64,000 nucleotides of DNA, taken from NCBI RefSeq assembly GCF_900143095.1, contig NZ_FRDA01000002.1, forward strand, positions 186,001-250,000. Direction: 5' to 3'. The notes under the pieces are model-generated. The model did no database searches. It saw nothing but the letters and a program-made list of their open reading frames with translations, and had not been told where the DNA came from. Shown piece after piece: positions 1-8,905 of this stretch. This stretch comes from Pseudomonas asturiensis (GTDB lineage Bacteria; Pseudomonadota; Gammaproteobacteria; Pseudomonadales; Pseudomonadaceae). The position numbers and the translations under genes are program-made. How positions within the stretch are numbered: position 1 is the stretch's first letter; each line of letters starts with the position of its first letter.

Positions 1-2
1 TG

Positions 3-1277
3 AGCCCCATCCGCGTGCCCCCGGCCCTGTCCCCCCATCACATAACGCGCGCCGACATCACCCATTCGCTGATGTCTGAGCCTTTCACGGAAGTGATCGG
101 TGTTTCGGGATCTGGAAAGACCCACCTGGCTACCGAGACTTATCATCTGGCCCGCCAACGTGAGCCAGGCCGCGAGATCTATTACATCGAAGTCAGGCCG
201 GAGACTTCCCTGAGGTCCGTGCTGGCCGGAGTTTCCTTTCAGCTGCGTAGGATAGGTATTCGAGAACCTTTCAAAGTTATTACCCGAGCGGTCGAGACAG
301 AACAAGAACGTATCTCGCAGTTAGCGGCGGCATTAAGCGTGTCCAGCGCCAGAATATTGCTCTTGATCGACATTGCCGACGGTACATGCGGTCCGTCGTT
401 CAAGCGTGAAATCAGTTCATTTATCAAGACGCTGCAACCTGGCGCCGTATCAATACTATTTTTTTCCCAAGAAAGCCCGCTGCTGCTGAGCAACTTAGAA
501 CGCAAAAGCGCCCATGTTGCCACGCTGAACCTGCGCGGTTTTACGTATGAGGAATTCTCCAGGCTGGTAAGCCACTACCACGCCGACTCCCAAGACTGGC
601 CGCTTTATAGGATCTTCAGGCGCATCACCGCAGGTCGAGAATCCGGTTTGTTCGCAACGCTTGCGGATACACTTGCACGCGCCTCAACGCTCGGCGAAAT
701 GCAAATGCTCGCCGCACAAGAACCAGAAAAGATTCTGCCCATGGCAGAGCGGATCAGATTCGCAAATATCAGTAATCGCGCCTGCTCTGCGGCGGAAAAA
801 CTCATATGTTTCGCCCTCCCATTCGACCACTCCGACGCCATAGAGATTTTCCCCAAGGAACCTGTGGCGCTCGCCATATCAGAAATGCTTGAGCTTGGCC
901 TGTTGCGGACCCGAGGTGACGGTCTATTGGAAATGCATGAGGTCGTCAGGGCGGGGCTTGAAGAGAATATCCCTGTTGATACCCGCCGCTGTGCACACCA
1001 AACACTGGCCACTTGGTACGGGTCGTGCGGCGTCGTCAGCGCCGAGGTATTTCACCTTGATAAAGCCAACCTCACCGCAATGGCACAAGCCCGTGCCAAA
1101 CAGGCTTTTCTTAAAGGGCTGAACTGGAACGAACTGGCAAGCTTTGTATTGCGCCGCAAACTCATCAGCGCAGAGGAAGTCATTACCACCTTTGCACAAG
1201 CCGACAAGGCCATGAGCGCTGTTTCATACTGCCTGACCTCTTGCGTGCGCTGGATTACAACGATGCCAATGCTCTGA
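3..1277 (+). CDS. STAND-type P-loop NTPase, N-terminal part (5' end outside window; 3' end frameshifted)
   Basis: The frame is open to the left edge, so the true start is probably upstream; the first possible starts are GTG at 15 and ATG at 72. A Walker A motif (GVSGSGKT) lies about 29 residues after the GTG, a Walker B-like hydrophobic run ending in D (ILLLIDIAD) about 85 residues later, and a sensor-like SILFFSQES after that. The remainder is helical and winged-helix-like. This order (NTPase, arginine-rich helical part, helical repeats) is typical of STAND/NACHT-like ATPases, many of which are bacterial antiphage or signalling switches. The frame ends with an unrelated-looking tail (SCVRWITTMPML) just where the next frame begins, so the two are best read as one broken gene. 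Family call is moderate; the specific role is inference. Confidence 0.6.
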   Translation, partial: SPIRVPPALSPHHITRADITHSLMSEPFTEVIGVSGSGKTHLATETYHLARQREPGREIYYIEVRPETSLRSVLAGVSFQLRRIGIREPFKVITRAVETEQERISQLAAALSVSSARILLLIDIADGTCGPSFKREISSFIKTLQPGAVSILFFSQESPLLLSNLERKSAHVATLNLRGFTYEEFSRLVSHYHADSQDWPLYRIFRRITAGRESGLFATLADTLARASTLGEMQMLAAQEPEKILPMAERIRFANISNRACSAAEKLICFALPFDHSDAIEIFPKEPVALAISEMLELGLLRTRGDGLLEMHEVVRAGLEENIPVDTRRCAHQTLATWYGSCGVVSAEVFHLDKANLTAMAQARAKQAFLKGLNWNELASFVLRRKLISAEEVITTFAQADKAMSAVSYCLTSCVRWITTMPML

Positions 1278-4210
1278 TCTCTGTACTGAAAGAACGGATC
1301 AAACATCCACAGCTCGACTACCAGTTTGACAGTGCGATTACTGAAGCCATCATGCAGATCGACCCTGGAAAAATTGAAGAACTGATAGTGCTTATCGTTG
1401 ATGCGACCACGGATGAGGTAAAACGGAAATCCGCGTTTTCCACGCTGTCGAGTGGCATAAGAAAGTTCAAATTCGTACTTTCAGAAGCGACCCTTTGCCT
1501 TTTCGACGCCCAATCTTTCGAGACACAACGATCCCTGTTAGGCATTTTTTCGCAGGACAAACGCGTTGTTACACTCAGTCGCGTTTTCCAAGTCCATGCA
1601 GAAGAACTAAGAGCCGCTACTTGCGATAAACACGTAAGCCCTCTTCATCTGAAAATAGCTACACTGGAGGACGCCAAAGCCCTTATCACGGCCTTGCCGT
1701 CCGTTTCCATGCAGGCCATGTTGATTTCCAAATCGGCGTTATTAGGTCCGCTCGTCGACACTCTCCGTCCACTTAGAGTTGCCTTGAAACGCCACAGTAT
1801 TGAAATCCTGAGGCAGCCCTCTATTGATCCGGGGTTGCACGCCAATGCCATTCGCGTGATCTCTCTGTTTGCAGACAGGCACACCCCTGTGCTCTGTCAC
1901 GCGTCGATTGTCAACCAGCTACCAATGGCGGGCTTCCATGCAGTTATCCCAGCGCTGATGCCCTCGTTGTGTGAGCGAGGCAACTATGAAAGCGTCGTTC
2001 TAAACCCGTTAATATCGATTGGAGAGCGCCGTTGGGCCATGACAGCACTCGCGCTTTTAGGTGTCGACCTCGAAGAAACCTTGCACGCACTCGCAGCGCT
2101 GCCCGGCCAAAAAGACACAGACGACCAGTGGGAGCTCTACAGCCTACTGACCTGTAGCTTTAGCCCATTCAAGGGTGCCATAGCTCTATTGCGCAAATTC
2201 TTCGAAGCAAACCAAGGCAGCGCACCCATAGCACTGACCCTGGGCCCATTGCTCAAATTGAGCGAACTCGATGCACCCGACGCTTCAGCGCTTTTGGTCA
2301 TGGCATTGACAAGCCCCCACAGAGAGGTTCGTTGCCTCGCTGCGATGCGATTGCAATACCGAAGGGACAGCACCGTCCTCGCCCCCATGATCCAGGCCTA
2401 TCGCAAGGAACAGGACACCTCCACGGCACTTTATCTGGCCAGGGCCATCGTTGCTTCCGGTGCCAAGAATACAGGTGACCTAGACCATGACCAGCACCAG
2501 GATGCCCCGTTCATGGTGTGGCGTTGCATATTGGCCAGACGCAGTAAAGACCAACGGGCATCTGCTTTACTCGTCAAGCTAGCACTTGATAACGCCCAAT
2601 CATGGAAGGTCCGCAGGGCAGCAATAGCAGCGGCAGGCGAGTTGCCGTACGACACTTTACTCTCGCTGATCCATACCCCTCTGCTGACAACTGCACTTCC
2701 GCTTGCCGATCACAGTGTCAGTCTTTCCAGCTACCTTATTCTGAGCTTGCACATCGAACATAGCGCCAGACTATTTCTCCAGTGGCATTCCTTGGGACGA
2801 ATAACCTTTATTAAGCTCGTGGGGGGCCTCGTCGACCGTGAAATCAAGGACAGATGGTTTTCAGAATGCGCGACGTCAGGCGAGACCGCTGCCGAGTGGT
2901 TGTATGACAGCCTTTCACGCGACAACCGAACCGCGCCCGATAATCTTGGCGCTGTGGAAAATGCCATCCACCTCCCCTTACTTCAACTGGCTACAATCCG
3001 GTCATTACGCAAACATGGCAAAATCGACATCATCGAAGCCTTGCTAAAGACTACAACCTGCGAATGGTTGAAAATCCATGCCACCAAACAACTCGTTATA
3101 GCACGGGGAGGCGGCAGTGCCACGGAGTCCTACCTTCGCCACCTCTTAGGCGATGTGTGTTCCGATCACTCCTTTCTCGGAGCTCTCCTACCAGATCTCT
3201 GCCGTCGCAAGCCGGCCTCTAGCGCCCGAAGCCCGTATCCACCGCCCCACCGAACTATCAGCAATAAACCCCAGGGACTGGCCGCCTCCTCAATCATAAA
3301 AATGGTCCGGGAAGAAACCTTCGAACACGCCTTGCCACACGATTTCGTCATCACGGATTTATCGCAGACACAACTCATCGAGTTGATACAATTGCTCGCC
3401 CCTGAGCGCGACCCTTCTTCTTTTGTTAGCGAATTCCAATCCGTCCTTGGATTTATGTCAGACGGTCACTATGTCGCACAGGAAAGCTCGCGCTCCCGTC
3501 CGTCCTCGAATGCTCGCTCCAGACTCAGGGCCGCGCTGGCGGCTGCCAACGACTTCGACGTGAAAATCAACTGGCATAGCCAAAGCCTTTCCACCCCCTA
3601 TTGCACCGACTACCGTGCCGGGTACTTTCGTGCACTGGTACTCAGGGGTAACTCGCAAAAAATCTATAACGAACTGGACGTCAATCGCGACACCCTGCTC
3701 ATTGAGCTTTTGGAGAACGGCAGAATCGAGTCGCTCGCCAACCTGCTGGACGACCGGGTTATCCCTTTGATCTCGCCCTATATAGAACCTTGCAACCTCG
3801 AGCTGTTTTTATCACTCTGCAACGTTGCAGCGCTTATACAAACTCCGTCAATCGATGCCACACTCAAGCGACTTACCTATCGCTGGGCTAGAGAGTTCAC
3901 AGCACCCGTGTCTGAGGCAATGGCCCATAACAAACGCTTTTTACATCAAGGCTTCCACCTTCTTTCTCGACACCCTCGATTCATCCATGCCGACGGCATT
4001 TATGAGTGCCTCGCCTCGGTCTACAGGCACACGCACGAAGTGTTCGATGATTTCGACCTGCCCGACATCTTCGAACATCACTCCCGCGCCTACGTCGATC
4101 TGGAGTCCAGGCTTGTAGACCTCGTGGAATTCGAGCACTACCAAGTTAGCAGATACGACAAATTGGATGATCGTTGTGCACAATTGTTCAGCTCCCTTTA
4201 TGTTCCCTAG
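1241..4210 (+). CDS. Helical-repeat C-terminal part of the STAND protein (989 codons, frame shifted against the upstream part)
   Basis: A long frame rich in Leu, Ala, Arg and Glu with repeated amphipathic helix pairs, including HEAT-like stretches such as 'SPHREVRCLAAMRLQ' and 'SWKVRRAAIAAAGELP'. No catalytic motif was recognised. It has no convincing ribosome site at the TTG (1241) and overlaps the end of the NTPase frame. Read back one base, '...SAVS' joins to 'ILPDLLRALDYND', which continues the helical pattern. I therefore infer a single gene of more than 1,400 codons with a one-base deletion near 1220-1228; no slippery heptamer is visible to suggest programmed frameshifting. In STAND proteins such tails sense the trigger. 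Base composition looks more AT-rich than the operons further right, consistent with transfer. Confidence 0.6.
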   Translation: MRALDYNDANALISVLKERIKHPQLDYQFDSAITEAIMQIDPGKIEELIVLIVDATTDEVKRKSAFSTLSSGIRKFKFVLSEATLCLFDAQSFETQRSLLGIFSQDKRVVTLSRVFQVHAEELRAATCDKHVSPLHLKIATLEDAKALITALPSVSMQAMLISKSALLGPLVDTLRPLRVALKRHSIEILRQPSIDPGLHANAIRVISLFADRHTPVLCHASIVNQLPMAGFHAVIPALMPSLCERGNYESVVLNPLISIGERRWAMTALALLGVDLEETLHALAALPGQKDTDDQWELYSLLTCSFSPFKGAIALLRKFFEANQGSAPIALTLGPLLKLSELDAPDASALLVMALTSPHREVRCLAAMRLQYRRDSTVLAPMIQAYRKEQDTSTALYLARAIVASGAKNTGDLDHDQHQDAPFMVWRCILARRSKDQRASALLVKLALDNAQSWKVRRAAIAAAGELPYDTLLSLIHTPLLTTALPLADHSVSLSSYLILSLHIEHSARLFLQWHSLGRITFIKLVGGLVDREIKDRWFSECATSGETAAEWLYDSLSRDNRTAPDNLGAVENAIHLPLLQLATIRSLRKHGKIDIIEALLKTTTCEWLKIHATKQLVIARGGGSATESYLRHLLGDVCSDHSFLGALLPDLCRRKPASSARSPYPPPHRTISNKPQGLAASSIIKMVREETFEHALPHDFVITDLSQTQLIELIQLLAPERDPSSFVSEFQSVLGFMSDGHYVAQESSRSRPSSNARSRLRAALAAANDFDVKINWHSQSLSTPYCTDYRAGYFRALVLRGNSQKIYNELDVNRDTLLIELLENGRIESLANLLDDRVIPLISPYIEPCNLELFLSLCNVAALIQTPSIDATLKRLTYRWAREFTAPVSEAMAHNKRFLHQGFHLLSRHPRFIHADGIYECLASVYRHTHEVFDDFDLPDIFEHHSRAYVDLESRLVDLVEFEHYQVSRYDKLDDRCAQLFSSLYVP

Positions 4211-4270
4211 GCTCTTTACGATACCTTTGAAACCCTGTCAAAGCCGCTCGGCCTGATGTCCAATAGAGTT

Positions 4271-4287
4271 CTCGCCTTTAAGGCGAG
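4271..4287 (+). terminator. Possible terminator hairpin after the STAND gene
   Basis: Perfect 6-bp stem CTCGCC/GGCGAG with a TTTAA loop, 60 bases after the stop codon, followed by GGCACTTTTCT. The U-run is short, so termination is plausible but not certain. Confidence 0.45.
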
Positions 4288-4463
4288 GGCACTTTTCTAG
4301 CCCAGCAATACGAACTTTCCGACGCTTACCGGAAATGGTTATAAGCGTGCACCCGAGCGGCGCCACCAAATCCATCTATGGCATTACACTGAACTCCATC
4401 AACGGCTAAAGCGGAACGCAGTTAGGATCCCCAATCTCGATCGCCCGTGCATGATTTGCGAAT

Positions 4464-4548
4464 GGGGGCAAAACTGGGGGCAAACAAAAGTTTTATCGAC
4501 CTGAAAACACCGCCCTAGAGCCCAGTCAAAATGTTTTTTGGGGATCCG
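4464..4548 (+). repeat. Att/integrase-arm-like repeat, copy A, in a gene-free stretch (4211-4624)
   Basis: Contains two blocks: block 2, 'TGGGGGCAAAACTGGGGG' through 'CGACCTGAAAACACCG' (4464-4512), then block 1, 'CCCAGTCAAAATG' plus a T-run (about 4520-4540). Both blocks recur near 23.31-23.40 kb in the opposite order. Tandem TGGGG(G/A)CAAA motifs of this kind are often seen at the ends of integrase-mobilised islands, but no integrase gene is present here. The rest of 4211-4624 holds no supported gene; a short open frame ending 'SDAYRKWL' near 4350 was not pursued. Confidence 0.45.
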
Positions 4549-4624
4549 GACAGTCTCTGAATCAAGCCGCGCAGCGCTTAATTCCGCCTCGCCGCCGTGT
4601 ATTTCTAACGAGCAGCGCAACGCG

Positions 4625-5185
4625 TCATGTAGAAGGCTGCGGGTCACTGCCCGCCCTGCCCCAGAATTCTTCGGCAGACTGGCTAAGAATTGCCCTTGGG
4701 CGGGTCAGATGAATTTCCAGGGGTATATCCCAGCTTTCGTCGAGCGCTCTGACTAAGCGTCCATCCAGGATTTCTTGCTCGGTGAGGCTCTTGGGCAGCC
4801 ACCCCACTCCTTTGCTTTCCAAAGCCATGGACATGAGTACCGCTGCCAGGTGGCTGCTGAAAAGTGGTTTGAGCTGGAGGTAATCTTCCTTGCCACGCAA
4901 TCTGTGGGCGACGATACGCCCCAGTCCAGACTCATGGGTGTAAGCGAGGTATGGCAATGCCGCAGGATAGGTGCCGAAGTTAGTGGATGCACTCGTGAGG
5001 GGAACGAGAACGTCCTCGCCCACTTTCTCGCTGGTGAACTGATCAGGCGTCAGTAAAGGCGGAACTTCGGGATGGCGGTGGTAGAGCAGAAACTGAACCT
5101 GATCATGTATCAGCATCTGCTCACAAACAGCCATGCTATCTGAGTGCAGTTGCACAGCCTCAATTGAGGCACCGTTTTCTGAGCT
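4625..5185 (-). pseudogene. LysR-family regulator, effector-domain fragment without DNA-binding domain
   Basis: The minus frame encodes about 185 residues of a LysR substrate-binding domain (e.g. 'QLHSDSMAVCEQMLIHDQVQF', then 'KGVGWLPKSL' near the end, the usual C-terminal lobe motif). Upstream the frame runs as 'SSENGASIEAV' and meets a stop (TGA) at about 5186, and no helix-turn-helix sequence follows, so the N-terminal 100 or so residues are missing. A GTG at 5155 could start a headless product, but no good ribosome site is seen. It sits beside another fragment (5222-5428), suggesting a decayed divergent regulator/enzyme pair. LysR assignment is firm; loss of function is inferred. Confidence 0.7.
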
Positions 5186-5221
5186 TCAAAGCCATTTCGG
5201 AAAAATGTAAATGACAGGGAA

Positions 5222-5428
5222 TGAGTCGCTGCGAACGCGGCCGTTACCACTTTGGAAAACTCCATTGCACACACCACGACCTATCAAAAGGCTGGGGCTG
5301 ACGCGATTTAACGTGTCGGAATAAAGGACTTCCAACATCTGGAGGCACTCGCCTCACCTCTTTCCGTGCCGATCATGCTGATCAATCATGCAAACCCAGG
5401 ACGATTCACCTCTGACATGTTTTGACAT
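5222..5428 (+). pseudogene. Decayed PEP-mutase/isocitrate-lyase-family fragment
   Basis: Plus frame beginning near 5222 reads 'TYQKAGADAI', a stop (TAA), then 'VGIKDFQHLEALASPLSVP' and 'IMLINHANPGRFTSDMF' before another stop. The AGADAI.. V..KD..HL.AL motif is typical of the TIM-barrel PEP phosphonomutase/isocitrate lyase superfamily (oxaloacetate decarboxylase or 2-methylisocitrate lyase-like). Only about 65 codons survive and there is an in-frame stop, so it is non-functional. It faces away from the truncated LysR gene, the classic arrangement of a LysR regulator and its target. Confidence 0.6.
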
Positions 5429-5555
5429 CATGCTTCGAGATCATGAGAGGTTTTGACAGAGTTATCCGACGTGCCGTAGCCGTGCTCCATCCCCCTGAAA
5501 TAGCATCGTCACAGGCTAAACAGCCCACTCATAATAAAAACACCGGAGTGTATCG

Positions 5556-6479
5556 ATGACCATCCACATCTCTACGGCACCCTGCTGCTGGGGCGTCGAC
5601 GATGTCAAAAACCCTTATCTGCCTCCCTGGCGCGACGTACTCGGCGAAGCCAGCGAAGCGGGCTATTGCGGCATTGAGCTAGGCCCCTATGGTTATCTAC
5701 CGCTTGACCCAACCGTGGTGGCAGCAGCCCTTGGCGAAAATCGCCTGCACGTGGTCGCGGGGACGATTTTTGATGACCTGGTCACCCCGGCAAACCTGCC
5801 GTCGCTGCTGAGTCAAACCCGCGATATCTGCCAACTGCTTAAGCAACTGCCGCCCATCGACAAGGAGCCCGGACAGCGCTTTGCTGGGCCTTATCTGGTG
5901 ATCATCGACTGGGGACATGAGGACCGTGACTACGCCGCCGGTCATTCAGAGCTGGCTGAACGCCTGGATGCTGGCGCATGGCAAACCATGATGGAGCACA
6001 TCCGGGCCATCTGCCATATCGCCTGGCATGACTACGGCATTCGCCCGGTTATTCACCCGCACGCCGGCGGCTACATCGAGTTTGCCGACGAACTGGCGCG
6101 GCTGGTCGAGGACATTCCCGACGACGTTGCCGGGCTCTGCCTGGACACCGGGCACCTCTACTACGCGGGTATGGACCCGGCGGCGTCTTTGCGTGCTTAC
6201 GCCGATCGGCTGGATTACATCCATTTCAAAGACATCGACCAAAGCGTGTTTGACGCAGTGATGAAGCTGCGCATCAGGTTCTTCGACGCCTGCGCCAGGG
6301 GCGTCATGTGCCCCATCGGACGCGGCGTGATTGATTATCCGAACCTGTACCGGCTTATCCAAACCTTGGGCTATGAGGGCTACATCACCGTCGAGCAGGA
6401 ACGCGACCCTCGAAACGCCAATGGCAGCCTGGAAGATGTCCGATCCAGCCGCATGCACCTGGCAACTGTCGGATTCTGA
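5556..6479 (+). CDS. Sugar phosphate isomerase/epimerase (IolE/AP-endonuclease-2 TIM-barrel family)
   Basis: 307 residues. Opens 'MTIHISTAPCCWG', as in IolE-like inosose dehydratases, followed by 'AGYCGIELGPYGYLP'. Metal-ligand style motifs of the xylose-isomerase-like barrel are visible: 'PVIHPHAGGYIE' (H and E), 'GLCLDTGHLYYAG' (D and H), 'DYIHFKDID' (H, D) and a C-terminal 'GYITVEQERD' (E). First gene of a three-gene operon; the next gene begins 20 bases downstream. A GGAG precedes the ATG. Likely acts in the cytoplasm on a keto-sugar or keto-inositol made by the neighbouring oxidoreductase. The family is clear; the exact substrate is not, and IolE (2-keto-myo-inositol dehydratase) is only one option. 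Confidence 0.85.
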   Translation: MTIHISTAPCCWGVDDVKNPYLPPWRDVLGEASEAGYCGIELGPYGYLPLDPTVVAAALGENRLHVVAGTIFDDLVTPANLPSLLSQTRDICQLLKQLPPIDKEPGQRFAGPYLVIIDWGHEDRDYAAGHSELAERLDAGAWQTMMEHIRAICHIAWHDYGIRPVIHPHAGGYIEFADELARLVEDIPDDVAGLCLDTGHLYYAGMDPAASLRAYADRLDYIHFKDIDQSVFDAVMKLRIRFFDACARGVMCPIGRGVIDYPNLYRLIQTLGYEGYITVEQERDPRNANGSLEDVRSSRMHLATVGF

Positions 6480-6499
6480 CCCCACACGAGGCACACCCC

Positions 6500-7669
6500 A
6501 TGATCAACGGCAGCAAACGTATCTCCCAACCTATCCGCTGGGCCATGGTCGGCGGCGGCGGTCAGAGCCAGATCGGCTACATCCACCGCTGCGCCGCACT
6601 GCGTGACAACACCTTCGTGCTGGTGGCGGGCGCATTCGATATCGATGCAGCGCGTGGCCGCGAATTCGGCGAGCAACTGGGGGTCGATCCCGAACGCTGT
6701 TACGCCGATTACCTGAGCCTCTTCGAACAGGAAGCCCAACGGGCAGACGGCATCCAAGCGGTGTCGATCGCCACCCCCAATGGTACGCACTACGCCATCA
6801 CCAAAGCAGCGCTGGAAGCCGGGCTGCACGTGGTGTGTGAAAAGCCGCTGTGTTTCACGATTGAGCAGGCCGAAACCCTGCGTGAACTTGCGCGCGCACA
6901 TAAGCGCATCGTCGGGGTGACCTACGGCTATGCTGGCCATCAACTGATCGAACAAGCGCGGGAAATGATCGCCGCCGGGGAGCTGGGCGACGTGCGCATG
7001 GTGCACATGCAGTTCGCCCACGGTTTCCATAGTGCGCCGGTGGAGGCCCAGAGCCAGGCCACGCAATGGCGTGTCGACCCTCGTCAAGCGGGGCCCAGCT
7101 ACGTGCTGGGTGATGTCGGAACACACCCGCTCTACCTATCGAAAGTGATGTTGCCTGACCTGAAAATCAAACGCCTGATGTGCAGCCGGCAGAGCTTCGT
7201 CGCCAGCCGCGCGCCCTTGGAAGACAACGCGTACACCTTGATGGAATACGAAGGTGGCGCGATGGGCATGGTGTGGTCGAGCGCGGTCAATGCAGGCTCC
7301 ATGCACGGCCAGAAAATCCGCGTCATCGGCTCTCGCGCCAGCCTCGAATGGTGGGATGAACGCCCTAACCAATTGAGCTTCGAGATCCAAGGGCAGCCCG
7401 TGCAAATACTGGAGCGCGGCATGGGCTACCTGCATCCCGATGCACTGCTCGACGATCGCATTGGCGGTGGCCATCCCGAAGGCCTGTTCGAAGCCTGGGC
7501 CAATCTCTACTACCGCTTTGCCCTGGCCATGGATGCGACTGACCGCGACGATGCCCAGGCCCTAAGCGCAGTGCGCTACCCGGGCATCGACGCGGGCATC
7601 GAAGGGGTGCGATGGGTCGAGCGCTGCGTGCTGTCGGCCGACAACGACTCCGCCTGGGTCGTCTATTAA
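6500..7669 (+). CDS. Gfo/Idh/MocA-family NAD(P)-dependent oxidoreductase
   Basis: 389 residues. The N-terminal Rossmann fold opens with 'IRWAMVGGGGQSQIG' (glycine-rich loop), followed by 'AVSIATPNGTHY' and the family signature 'VVCEKPLCFT', with the catalytic Lys of the EKP motif. The C-terminal alpha/beta domain carries 'YVLGDVGTHPLYL' (D and H of the catalytic site). These enzymes oxidise or reduce hydroxyls of sugars, inositols and glycosides. The position between two barrel enzymes fits a pathway in which this protein makes a keto-sugar that the neighbours dehydrate, isomerise or cleave. No transporter or regulator gene is attached to the operon. Confidence 0.9.
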   Translation: MINGSKRISQPIRWAMVGGGGQSQIGYIHRCAALRDNTFVLVAGAFDIDAARGREFGEQLGVDPERCYADYLSLFEQEAQRADGIQAVSIATPNGTHYAITKAALEAGLHVVCEKPLCFTIEQAETLRELARAHKRIVGVTYGYAGHQLIEQAREMIAAGELGDVRMVHMQFAHGFHSAPVEAQSQATQWRVDPRQAGPSYVLGDVGTHPLYLSKVMLPDLKIKRLMCSRQSFVASRAPLEDNAYTLMEYEGGAMGMVWSSAVNAGSMHGQKIRVIGSRASLEWWDERPNQLSFEIQGQPVQILERGMGYLHPDALLDDRIGGGHPEGLFEAWANLYYRFALAMDATDRDDAQALSAVRYPGIDAGIEGVRWVERCVLSADNDSAWVVY

Positions 7670-7729
7670 GGCCCTGCCCTGCTGCTGCCATCCGTTTACA
7701 CCGAACAGAACAACGACCGGAGAACAACA

Positions 7730-8632
7730 ATGAAAATCGCCCTGGACCCCTACATGCACCGCCACTTGAGCCTGCCGGACCTGTGCCGCAAAACCGCCGA
7801 ACTCGGCTACGAATACATAGAGCTGTCGCCCCGTGACGACTTTCTACCCTGGTGGGTTCGACCACGCGCCCACAAGGAGCGCATCACCGAGTTCAAGAAA
7901 GCCCTGCGCGACCACAATGTGCAACTCGCCTCATTGCTGCCCATGTACCGCTGGGCCAGCCCCCATGAGGATGAACGTCGCGCTGCGGTCAATTACTGGA
8001 AAGAAGCGATACAGATCGCCGTGGAGATGGGTTGCACTACCATGAATTCGGAGTTCGGCCGTGGCCCCTCGCCTGATCGTGGGCACAAGGTCAGTTGCTG
8101 CGGCGGCGCCCACAGCCATGAATCCAGCGAAGCCGCCTGGTGGCGTTCCATGGAAGAACTGGTGCCGGAGTTTGAAAAGGAAGGCGTGACCCTCAACGTC
8201 GAGCCCCATCCCGAGGATTGGTGCGAGACGCTGCACCCGGCGCTGGATATGCTTAAAACCATCGATTCGAACAACGTGAAGTTCTTGTACTGCACGCCGC
8301 ACACCTTTTACTTCGGTGATGACATGGCGCAGATGATCGCAGACGCGGGCTCGATGATCGCTCACGTTCACATTGCCGACACCTACAACCACAAGGCTTC
8401 GTCAGGCTTGCGCTATATCGTCAATCCGCCTGGGGCGAAAGTGACAGTGCATCAACACATGGACATGCATCAGGGCGAAATCGACTGGGATGTATTTTTC
8501 AGTGCCCTGGCGAAAACCGGCTTCGACGGCATCGTCACCGCGTGCGTATTCGGTTGGGAGGAGCGCGCTGACGCCTCCGGGCGATTCATGCGCCAGGAGA
8601 TCCAGACCTACGTCGACAAGTACTTCAAGTAA
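7730..8632 (+). CDS. Sugar phosphate isomerase/epimerase, second TIM-barrel enzyme
   Basis: 300 residues; a GGAG sits 8 bases before the ATG. Opens 'MKIALDPYMHRHLSLPDL' with 'ELGYEYIELSPRDD' (E). Later barrel motifs include 'TMNSEFGRGP' (E), 'VTLNVEPHPEDW' (E, H), 'HVHIADTYNH' (H, D) and 'GIVTACVFGW' near the end. It is only distantly similar to the first barrel gene of the operon, so this is not a recent duplication. Both belong to the xylose-isomerase-like superfamily, which includes epimerases, dehydratases and 3-keto-glycoside lyases. Substrate unknown. Confidence 0.85.
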   Translation: MKIALDPYMHRHLSLPDLCRKTAELGYEYIELSPRDDFLPWWVRPRAHKERITEFKKALRDHNVQLASLLPMYRWASPHEDERRAAVNYWKEAIQIAVEMGCTTMNSEFGRGPSPDRGHKVSCCGGAHSHESSEAAWWRSMEELVPEFEKEGVTLNVEPHPEDWCETLHPALDMLKTIDSNNVKFLYCTPHTFYFGDDMAQMIADAGSMIAHVHIADTYNHKASSGLRYIVNPPGAKVTVHQHMDMHQGEIDWDVFFSALAKTGFDGIVTACVFGWEERADASGRFMRQEIQTYVDKYFK

Positions 8633-8655
8633 GGAGTAATCGACACTTCACATGA

Positions 8656-8679
8656 ACGGGCGGGTTCAACCTCGCCCGT
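8656..8679 (+). terminator. Hairpin after the sugar operon (gene-free stretch 8633-8905)
   Basis: Perfect 7-bp stem ACGGGCG/CGCCCGT with a 10-base loop, 23 bases after the stop codon; there is no clear T-run. The remainder of 8633-8905 shows a coding-like but unassignable piece around 8750-8890 on the plus strand; nothing else was recognised. Confidence 0.4.
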
Positions 8680-8905
8680 ACTGTGAGCTTGCGGCTTTCG
8701 AGGTTGTTCAGCGGTAGCGCGACTCACACCCAACGAAGGCCATCAATGAAACCGCATCGCGCAACGCACCCTTCTTGGATTGGCAACACGATCCTGTCCA
8801 ACGCGCCGGTACTCAACCAACTGTTGAAGTTCAACCCGGCCAACGCCGCAGGGATCTGGGGACGACTCACTCACCAGGTAGCGATTCGCCCCCCAGTCAT
8901 GACTG

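Noticed and set aside
1215..1245. Programmed ribosomal frameshift in the STAND gene
   Set aside because: No slippery heptamer or downstream pseudoknot could be seen; a base deletion or sequencing error is simpler.
4464..4548. tRNA-linked attachment site
   Set aside because: No tRNA or tmRNA 3' end could be recognised next to either copy of the repeat.
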